The position numbers and the translations under genes were made by a program. From Verrucomicrobiota bacterium (GTDB lineage: Bacteria; Verrucomicrobiota; Verrucomicrobiia; Limisphaerales; UBA9464): DNA of 5,743 nucleotides. Below, one piece after another: positions 1 to 4,366 of this stretch. The notes beneath the pieces were generated by a model. That model saw only the letters and a list, made by a program, of their open reading frames with translations, was not told the DNA's origin and searched no databases. Positions within the stretch are counted from its first letter, which is position 1. Every line of letters begins with the position of its first letter. The DNA is taken from positions 1 to 5,743 of the forward strand of contig JANXMD010000658.1 in the NCBI GenBank assembly GCA_025354845.1, written 5' to 3'.

Positions 1-846
1 GACGCCGGCCGCGGAATTGTTAATCTTGTCGAGGACTGACTGGACCGAATCTGAGGTGGCGCTAAACGAGAACGAGACGCCATTGATCTTGAATGCCCCA
101 GCGCCCGAGCCTCCGTCAGAAACCGCCGTCCCGAAGTTGGCCGTGGAAAGCGAAGAGGACAATCGGATGCCGCCAAGCGTCGTGCCGCTCGTGACCGAGC
201 CGGTGCCGTTGTTCGATAATCGAGCGAGCTGAAAAAGGTTGCTCGTGTCCGCCGAGCTGCCGAGGACGATTTCAGAGGCCGAACTGAAGGTGATCTTGTC
301 CGTCGAGGCGTCGTAGCCCGCTGTGACCGAGCCTCCAGTCGCCGTGTTAATGTGATCGAAAACGTCCTTCAGTGAGTCGGTCAACGCGATCGACACCTGC
401 TTGCCGTTGACGGTGAGGGTTCCCGCCGTGACCGGCTGGGAGAACGCAGCATTGCTCAAGGTCAGGCCGGAAACATCGTTCGTGGCATTGAGCGTCTTGG
501 CCATCGAACCCGAACTCGACTGCTGCGCCGTGGTGGCCAGTTGGACGATGTTGAACGTGTAGTTTCCAATACCGGTGCCGCTGCCCGCACTGACCTGCGC
601 GGCGGTCGTGTCCGAGACCGCCGACTGGCGCGACTGATAGAGGTCGCTGGATTGCAGGGTAGTGATCCGACTTTGGAGAATCGTCAGCTCCGTCTGAATC
701 CCCGAATAGGTGTTATTCTGCTGATTGAGTTTATTCTGATCGGTCTGCAGAACCCGCTGCGGCGCGCGATCCACATCGGCAAGCTGGGAGATCAAGGTCT
801 TCCAATCGAAGCCCGATGCCAGTCCGGATACGCCGAGATTGCTCAT
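1..846 (-). CDS. fliD: Flagellar hook-associated protein 2 (filament cap), partial; C-terminus beyond left edge
   Basis: FliD is exported through the flagellar type III system and forms the cap at the filament tip under which flagellin subunits fold and insert. The reading frame is open from ATG at 846 to base 1 (282 codons, no stop), so the gene is cut by the window edge; family members are usually about 450-650 residues. The N-terminus reads MSNLGVSGLASGFDWKTLIS, the classic FliD_N opening. Residues about 31-70 are Gln/Asn-rich with heptad-like spacing, fitting the D0 coiled coil. Two flagellin-IN-like segments follow: about 141-197 (core TLTVNGKQVSIALTDSL) and 248-282 (core FKINGVSFSF, then VLDKINN). 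There is no Shine-Dalgarno before the start; a sigma-28-like promoter ends only 12 bases upstream. It lies downstream of two flagellin genes on the same strand, the usual neighbourhood, but a terminator separates it from them. Family assignment is firm; the missing C-terminal half cannot be judged. Confidence 0.93.
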   Translation of the reverse strand, partial: MSNLGVSGLASGFDWKTLISQLADVDRAPQRVLQTDQNKLNQQNNTYSGIQTELTILQSRITTLQSSDLYQSRQSAVSDTTAAQVSAGSGTGIGNYTFNIVQLATTAQQSSSGSMAKTLNATNDVSGLTLSNAAFSQPVTAGTLTVNGKQVSIALTDSLKDVFDHINTATGGSVTAGYDASTDKITFSSASEIVLGSSADTSNLFQLARLSNNGTGSVTSGTTLGGIRLSSSLSTANFGTAVSDGGSGAGAFKINGVSFSFSATSDSVQSVLDKINNSAAGV

Positions 847-858
847 AGTCCAAACTTG

Positions 859-885
859 GTATCGGCAGCCGTCACCTGGAACTTA
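859..885 (-). promoter_or_regulatory. Sigma-28 (FliA)-type promoter of fliD
   Basis: Reading the minus strand, TAAG (885-882), a 15-nt spacer and GCCGATAC (866-859) resemble the FliA consensus TAAA-N15-GCCGATAA (3/4 and 7/8 matches). The identical octamer GCCGATAC occurs upstream of flagellin copy 2. It lies between the flagellin terminator and fliD, where a separate fliD promoter is expected. Transcription would begin only about 5-8 nt before the ATG, giving a nearly leaderless mRNA. The promoter assignment is inferred from motif and position. Confidence 0.65.
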
Positions 886-904
886 AGCGGCCTCCAAAAA
901 CAAG

Positions 905-938
905 AGAACCCGGAAGACCTCGCGGCCTTCCGGGTTCT
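905..938 (-). terminator. Rho-independent terminator after flagellin copy 1
   Basis: A perfect 12-bp inverted repeat (AGAACCCGGAAG at 905-916 and its complement at 927-938) encloses a 10-nt loop. On the minus strand it begins 24 bases after the flagellin stop and is followed by a T-rich run (CTTGTTTTTGG). It separates flagellin from fliD. A shorter T run on the plus strand (938-940) could give weak bidirectional activity, but no plus-strand gene ends here. Confidence 0.85.
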
Positions 939-962
939 TTGTAATCTACTGCGAATCAACGA

Positions 963-1766
963 TCAGCCCAAGAGGCGAAGCGCGGACTGCGGCAGCGAGT
1001 TCGCCTGCGCAAGCATCGCGGTGCCGGACTGCACCAGGATGTTGTAGCGGGCGTACTGCGTACTTTCCACGGCCACATCCACGTCCTTGATGCGGCTGTT
1101 CGCGGCACCGAGGTTGTCCTTCAACACGCCGAGCTGGCTGCTGTAGGACTGGAGGACCGACACGTTGGCACCGACCGTTGAACGGTCCGTGGCCAACTGG
1201 TTGATCGCGAGCTTCACGTTGGCGAGGGCCGTGACCGCATGGGCCGAGGTATCTACCGTCGAGGAGTTCGCCGTGGTGTACGTACTGGCTCCGAGGTTTA
1301 CACCGGTCATCGCGATGGTATGCGCATCGCTGTCGGTGGTGACGTTTAGAGCCGTGCTGCTGAACAGGCTGACACCGTTGAAGTCCTTGGTAGCAAGGTC
1401 ATTGATGTAAGTGCCCAGTTTACCGAACTCCGTGTTGTAGAGACCACGATCGGTGTCGGTCTTGGTCACGTCCTGCGAGAGAACGGACAGTTCCGACATA
1501 CGGTCGAGGGCCTTCGCAACCTTACCCAGGAAACCGTCCTGAGTCTGACTGAACGAGACCGCATTGGTCACGTTGGTGTTGGCTGCCGCGACGCGGTTGA
1601 GCTGCGCATCGAAGCGCAGCGAGACCGCTGATCCCGCAGCGTCGTCATCGGGAGACCCGATTTTCGAACCCGACGAGAGTCGGCTCAGTGACTTGGCCAG
1701 CATGGCGCTGGATTCATTGAGTTGACGAGCTCCCGAGCTTGCCGCGGTGTTAGTGTTGATGACCAT
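963..1766 (-). CDS. fliC: Flagellin, copy 1 (267 aa)
   Basis: Flagellin is the filament subunit, secreted through the flagellar export channel. The protein has both conserved ends of the family: N-terminal D0/D1 helices (MVINTN start, LSRLSSGSKI, then PDDDAAG at about 39-45, then QTQDGFL) and a C-terminal helix ending in YNILVQSGTAMLAQANSLPQ plus ALRLLG. The TKDFNGVSLFSS segment precedes the variable centre. At 267 residues it is a short flagellin, essentially the D0/D1 core with a small Ser/Thr-rich insert (about 138-175) and little room for D2/D3 domains. The start is supported by AAGGAAGGAG 8 nt upstream. It is about 80% identical (53 differences of 267, hand count) to copy 2 next door, with differences densest in the centre, which is normally surface-exposed. 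It has its own structured leader and terminator. Family assignment is very secure. Confidence 0.97.
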   Translation of the reverse strand: MVINTNTAASSGARQLNESSAMLAKSLSRLSSGSKIGSPDDDAAGSAVSLRFDAQLNRVAAANTNVTNAVSFSQTQDGFLGKVAKALDRMSELSVLSQDVTKTDTDRGLYNTEFGKLGTYINDLATKDFNGVSLFSSTALNVTTDSDAHTIAMTGVNLGASTYTTANSSTVDTSAHAVTALANVKLAINQLATDRSTVGANVSVLQSYSSQLGVLKDNLGAANSRIKDVDVAVESTQYARYNILVQSGTAMLAQANSLPQSALRLLG

Positions 1767-1772
1767 ACGAAC

Positions 1773-1860
1773 GACTCCTTCCTTGAGTCACCCCGTTTCC
1801 GGGGTATCTGTTATTGCCACGACATCCCTGCCGTGCGGTGGACTTGATAGGGGTGCCACC
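1773..1860 (-). promoter_or_regulatory. Structured 5' leader of flagellin copy 1: four hairpins including the ribosome binding site
   Basis: Read as minus-strand RNA from 1860 down. P1: GGUGG/CCACC (1860-1856 with 1841-1837), 14-nt loop. P2: CACGGC/GUCGUG (1835-1830 with 1823-1818), hexaloop AGGGAU; one pair is G-U, which would be an A-C mismatch on the other strand. Then a 12-nt A-rich linker (1817-1806). P3: ACCCCG/CGGGGU (1805-1800 with 1795-1790), loop GAAA, a GNRA tetraloop. P4: GACUC/GAGUC (1789-1785 with 1777-1773), loop AAGGAAG carrying the Shine-Dalgarno. The AUG follows after 6 nt. P2 and P4 both contain CANGGANG, the CsrA/RsmE motif, with GGA motifs 45 nt apart. The same order of elements occurs before flagellin copy 2. 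Pairings are seen in sequence; the regulatory role is inferred. Confidence 0.6.
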
Positions 1861-1912
1861 TGTTTGAACCCAACCGGCACTTAATGGCAGCCGGCCTCCA
1901 ACCAAACCGGGC

Positions 1913-1940
1913 ATTGCGGCCCTGCCTGGCAAATCGTTTC
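1913..1940 (-). promoter_or_regulatory. Weak sigma-28-like promoter candidate for flagellin copy 1
   Basis: On the minus strand, GAAA (1940-1937), 16 nt, then GCCGCAAT (1920-1913) resembles TAAA-N15-GCCGATAA only partly (3/4 and 5/8). Position favours it: it lies after the hairpin that ends copy 2 and 53 nt before the P1 hairpin of the copy 1 leader, against 61 nt for the strong promoter of copy 2. Copy 1 may instead depend on read-through from copy 2. No better promoter was found in the gap. Confidence 0.25.
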
Positions 1941-1955
1941 CAAAGCCTTCCCCTT

Positions 1956-1993
1956 CCGGGCGGGCGCGGCTCAGTCGCCGCCGCCCGCCCCGG
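1956..1993 (-). terminator. GC-rich hairpin after flagellin copy 2, possible terminator without a U tract
   Basis: About 17 bases after the copy 2 stop, the arms 1977-1993 and 1956-1970 pair along about 15 bp with two single-base bulges around a 6-nt loop. The stem is almost all G-C. The sequence following on the minus strand is AAGGGGAAGG, not a T run, so this is not a textbook rho-independent terminator. It may terminate weakly, pause polymerase or protect the upstream message's 3' end, leaving some read-through into copy 1. Confidence 0.5.
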
Positions 1994-2009
1994 GGTCGGC
2001 GCGCGCCTC

Positions 2010-2813
2010 TTAGCCCAAGAGCTTGAGTGCGGCCTGCGGCAGAGAATTCGCCTGCGCCAGCATCGCCGTTCCAGACTGGACCAGGATGTTGTAGCGGGCG
2101 TACTGCGTGCTTTCCACCGCCACATCCACATCCTTGATGCGGCTGTTGGCAGAGGAGAGATTGTCCTTCAGCACCCCCATCTGCGAGCTGTAGGCCTGCA
2201 AGACGGAGACATTGGCACCCACCGTGGCGCGGTCGGTGGCGAGCTGGGTAATCGCCGCCTTGATATTGGTCAGCGCAGTGATGGCGTGGGCCGTCGTATC
2301 GATCGCGGAACCCGTGGCGGTGGTGTAGGTCGTGGAACCCAGATTCGTTCCCGCCAGGGAAACCGTGTGCTGCTCGCCGTCGGTGGTCACCGAGAGGCTC
2401 GAGCTGCTGAAGAGGCTGACTCCGTTGAAATCCTTGGTGCCGAGATCGGACACGTAGGAGGCGAGTTTCTGGAACTCGGTGTTGTACAGGCCTCGGTCGC
2501 TGTCCGTCTTGGTGACGTCCTGTGAGAGAACCGAGAGCTCGGACATGCGGTCCAGCGCCTTGGCGACCTTGGTGAGGAAGCCGTCCTGTGTCTGACTGAA
2601 CGAGACCGCATTGGTCAGGTTCGTGTTGGCCGCCGTGACGCGATTAATCTGAGCGTCGAAGCGGAACGAGACCGCCGTACCCGCCGCATCATCCTCCGGC
2701 GAGCTGAGTCGGGATCCCGACGAGAGCCGGGAAAGCGACTTGGCCAACATGGCCGATGATTCATTGAGCAAGCGGGCACCCGCCTGCGCCGAAACGTTCG
2801 TGTTTACAACCAT
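2010..2813 (-). CDS. fliC: Flagellin, copy 2 (267 aa)
   Basis: A second flagellin, upstream of copy 1 on the same strand and the same length. Conserved features match copy 1: MVVNTN start, LSRLSSGSRL, PEDDAAG, QTQDGFL, KDFNGVSLFSS, and the C-terminal YARYNILVQSGTAMLAQAN helix ending in ALKLLG. Both probably build the same filament; whether one is major or spatially restricted cannot be seen. I chose the start at 2813 because the protein then aligns end to end with copy 1 and the leader P4 hairpin lies upstream as in copy 1. An in-frame ATG at 2825 would add MDGV; it arises inside the Shine-Dalgarno loop (AUGGAUG, against AAGGAAG in copy 1) and is less likely. The GGAG lies only 2 nt from the 2813 ATG, against 8 nt in copy 1, so initiation may be weaker or use the GGA seven bases away. 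A strong sigma-28-like promoter lies upstream. Confidence 0.96.
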   Translation of the reverse strand: MVVNTNVSAQAGARLLNESSAMLAKSLSRLSSGSRLSSPEDDAAGTAVSFRFDAQINRVTAANTNLTNAVSFSQTQDGFLTKVAKALDRMSELSVLSQDVTKTDSDRGLYNTEFQKLASYVSDLGTKDFNGVSLFSSSSLSVTTDGEQHTVSLAGTNLGSTTYTTATGSAIDTTAHAITALTNIKAAITQLATDRATVGANVSVLQAYSSQMGVLKDNLSSANSRIKDVDVAVESTQYARYNILVQSGTAMLAQANSLPQAALKLLG

Positions 2814-2906
2814 AACTCCATCCATGAGTTGCTTCTGTTTTACCAGAAGCGTCTATTTGCGCAGCGTCCATGCTGCGGGTCGGACATTTTCATCGGGCGT
2901 CCGACC
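2814..2906 (-). promoter_or_regulatory. Structured 5' leader of flagellin copy 2: four hairpins including the ribosome binding site
   Basis: Read as minus-strand RNA from 2906 down. P1: GGUCGGAC/GUCCGACC (2906-2899 with 2885-2878), 13-nt loop. P2, directly adjacent: CGCAGC/GCUGCG (2877-2872 with 2865-2860), hexaloop AUGGAC. A 9-nt A-rich linker (2859-2851). P3: GCUUCUG/CAGAAGC (2850-2844 with 2837-2831), loop GUAAAA. P4, directly adjacent: AACUC/GAGUU (2830-2826 with 2818-2814), loop AUGGAUG, immediately followed by the AUG. The layout matches the copy 1 leader: stacked pair, A-rich linker, stacked pair. Sequence identity is mostly confined to loops and the P4 region. Both P2 and P4 hold CANGGANG, with GGA motifs 46 nt apart. 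Stems are visible; folding and function are inference. Confidence 0.65.
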
Positions 2907-2966
2907 GTTTTCCCGAACCGGCTTTTCTCCCAGACCGCCGGTGGTCCGTGTCTCACGACACTTGAA

Positions 2967-2993
2967 GTATCGGCTGTTTCCCAATGATCTTGA
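2967..2993 (-). promoter_or_regulatory. Sigma-28 (FliA)-type promoter of flagellin copy 2
   Basis: On the minus strand, TCAA (2993-2990), exactly 15 nt, then GCCGATAC (2974-2967) matches the FliA consensus TAAA-N15-GCCGATAA at 3/4 and 7/8. It lies about 150 nt before the flagellin start, so the transcript would contain all four leader hairpins. It sits only 26 bp from the divergent hydrolase start at 3019, so the two promoters share a short region. Assignment is from motif, spacing and context. Confidence 0.7.
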
Positions 2994-3018
2994 GCCCGAT
3001 TCTTCACCCCCCGTACCA

Positions 3019-4263
3019 ATGCACTCCCGCCGCCGGTCCCTGTTCACCCTCCTCACCACGGGGATCCTTCCCATCGTCGTCGCCACTTCGAACCTTCGCG
3101 CCGACTCCGAGGACTTCGCGGGATTCTCAGCGCAGCGCCTGAAGCGAATCGGCGCGTTTGCGGAGGAATTGGTGGCAAACCACCAGTACTCCGGGCTCGT
3201 GATCGAAGTCACGCGAGACGGGCGTCGCGTGTATGAGCGGGCCGTGGGCGTGTCCAATGGAGCCAACCGCCCCCTCCGCACCGACGACCTCTTTGCCGTG
3301 GCCTCACTGTCGAAGATCGTCACCACCGTCGCCACGCTCATGCTGATGGAGGAAGGACGACTCGGCCTCAACGACCCGCTCTCCCGCTTCATCCCGGCAT
3401 TTGCCGACACGCCGGTTGTCAGCACCAATGCCAACGGAGGCGTTCAACTCCAGCCGCTCGCCCGGCCACTCTTGATCCGCCACCTGCTCACCCACACCTC
3501 GGGAATCGTCGCCTTCGATGCACCGGCGGGCAGTTCGGTCAGCGGCAGTCCCGCCCGGTCCGGCGGTTCGTTCCCGACGCTGGCGGAAGCCGCGGAATAC
3601 GTTGCGCGTGTGCCGCTAAAGCATCAGCCGGGCGACGCATGGACCTACGGTATTTCCACCGATGTGCTGGGTCGCGTGGTGGAAATTGCCTCAGGGATGC
3701 CCTTCGACCGATTCCTGGAGGAACGCATCTTCCGCCCCTTGGGCATGAAGGACACCGCCTTCGAAGTCCCCGAATCGAAACGCGGGCGGCAAGTGGACCG
3801 CGACGAGCGCCAGCCTGACGGCACTCTCAAGCGCATTCCGGCAAGACCGAAGGGCGGCCCGTGGCCTTCCGGGGCAGGCGGGTTGTACTCCACACCGCAC
3901 GACTATCTCCGGTTCGCACACCTGCTCCTCAACGGCGGCGCGGTGGACGGGGTGCGACTGCTCTCCCCGCGAACGGTGGAACTGATGCGTAGGGACCAGC
4001 TCCACGGTCTCCCCAAGCCCACCAAGATCTACCCGGTCAGCGACGGATTCGGGCTTGGCGTGGAAATCCGCACCGACGTGGCGCGCGCCGGATGGCTGGG
4101 ATCGGAGGGAACCTTTGGCTGGAACGGCGCCTCCACCTGCTATTGCGCCATCGATCCCAAGGAACGCCTGGTCATGATGATCTGGGCCCAACATTCGCCG
4201 AATGCCGAATTCGGGCTGTACGAACGATTCAACACTCTCGTGTACCAAGCACAGGTCCGCTGA
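3019..4263 (+). CDS. Exported serine hydrolase, beta-lactamase/CubicO family (414 aa)
   Basis: A member of the serine beta-lactamase-like family (Pfam PF00144, COG1680), which includes esterases, D-aminopeptidases and penicillin-binding-like enzymes. Visible motifs: S96-L-S-K99 (SxxK, nucleophile and general base) within LFAVASLSKI; HLLTHTSG at 155-162; Y210 in WTYGISTDVLG as the second catalytic element; FLEERIFRPLGM at 232-243. The third motif, usually KTG or HxG, appears as G-W368-N-G370 near the end, a form seen in esterase-like relatives. The N-terminus (MHSRRRSLFT, then a hydrophobic stretch to about residue 24, likely cut after LRA at 28) is a signal peptide; RRSLF fits the RRxPhiPhi Tat pattern, so Tat export is possible. 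The frame is open further upstream to 2740, but that part is antisense to flagellin and its leader; 3019 is the first ATG giving a signal peptide. No clear Shine-Dalgarno is visible. The substrate cannot be told; antibiotic resistance should not be assumed. Confidence 0.9.
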   Translation: MHSRRRSLFTLLTTGILPIVVATSNLRADSEDFAGFSAQRLKRIGAFAEELVANHQYSGLVIEVTRDGRRVYERAVGVSNGANRPLRTDDLFAVASLSKIVTTVATLMLMEEGRLGLNDPLSRFIPAFADTPVVSTNANGGVQLQPLARPLLIRHLLTHTSGIVAFDAPAGSSVSGSPARSGGSFPTLAEAAEYVARVPLKHQPGDAWTYGISTDVLGRVVEIASGMPFDRFLEERIFRPLGMKDTAFEVPESKRGRQVDRDERQPDGTLKRIPARPKGGPWPSGAGGLYSTPHDYLRFAHLLLNGGAVDGVRLLSPRTVELMRRDQLHGLPKPTKIYPVSDGFGLGVEIRTDVARAGWLGSEGTFGWNGASTCYCAIDPKERLVMMIWAQHSPNAEFGLYERFNTLVYQAQVR

Positions 4264-4303
4264 ACCAAATCCGTCGGTCCAAATTGCGCGGCGGAGGGAG
4301 CGA

Positions 4304-4366
4304 ATGAACGCAGATGCTGAGAAGGAAACTTGTGATCCGCGGGCGGGTTTGGTTGAGGGGGCGTAA
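4304..4366 (+). other. Possible 20-residue leader ORF with a good ribosome binding site
   Basis: ATG at 4304 is preceded by GGAGG at 4293-4297 with 6-nt spacing, the best-placed Shine-Dalgarno between the hydrolase and the acyltransferase. The ORF encodes MNADAEKETCDPRAGLVEGA and stops at 4366, in a different frame from the acyltransferase. The peptide resembles nothing I recognise. It may be a leader peptide, a remnant, or chance; it matters mainly because it leaves the acyltransferase start unexplained. Confidence 0.2.

Larger units (their letters stand above)
963..2906 (-). repeat. Tandem duplication of a leader-plus-flagellin unit
   Basis: Two units in direct orientation, 963-1860 (898 bp) and 2010-2906 (897 bp), each consist of the four-hairpin leader followed by an 804-bp flagellin gene, separated by about 150 bp. 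The coding parts are similar, with exact shared tracts such as 1033-1061 and 2080-2108 (29 bases). The leaders are conserved in structure more than in sequence. This indicates an old duplication, not a recent one. Confidence 0.8.

Noticed and set aside
541..1047. Plus-strand open frame of 168 codons
   Set aside because: Antisense to fliD, crosses the terminator and enters flagellin copy 1; no domain or ribosome site.
1811..1818. GGCAATAA on the minus strand as a sigma-28 -10 element for flagellin copy 1
   Set aside because: 6/8 match, but nothing like TAAA 15-16 nt upstream, and a start here would remove P1 and P2.
1853..1858. TGGCAC on the minus strand, a perfect sigma-54 -24 element upstream of flagellin copy 1
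   Set aside because: No GC dinucleotide or TTGCA-like -12 element at the required spacing; these bases are better explained by the P1 hairpin of the leader.
1884..2525. Long plus-strand open frame of 213 codons
   Set aside because: Antisense to flagellin copy 2; Arg/Gly-rich, with no recognisable domain. High-GC codon usage leaves shadow frames open.
2759..2871. Upstream AUG in the P2 loop of the copy 2 leader (2871), opening an out-of-frame ORF into the flagellin gene
   Set aside because: No ribosome binding site, and the AUG is a by-product of the CAUGGACG loop. Copy 1 has no equivalent AUG.
2740..3018. N-terminal extension of the hydrolase frame by 93 codons
   Set aside because: It would be antisense to the flagellin 5' end, its leader and its promoter, and would bury the signal peptide that begins at 3019.
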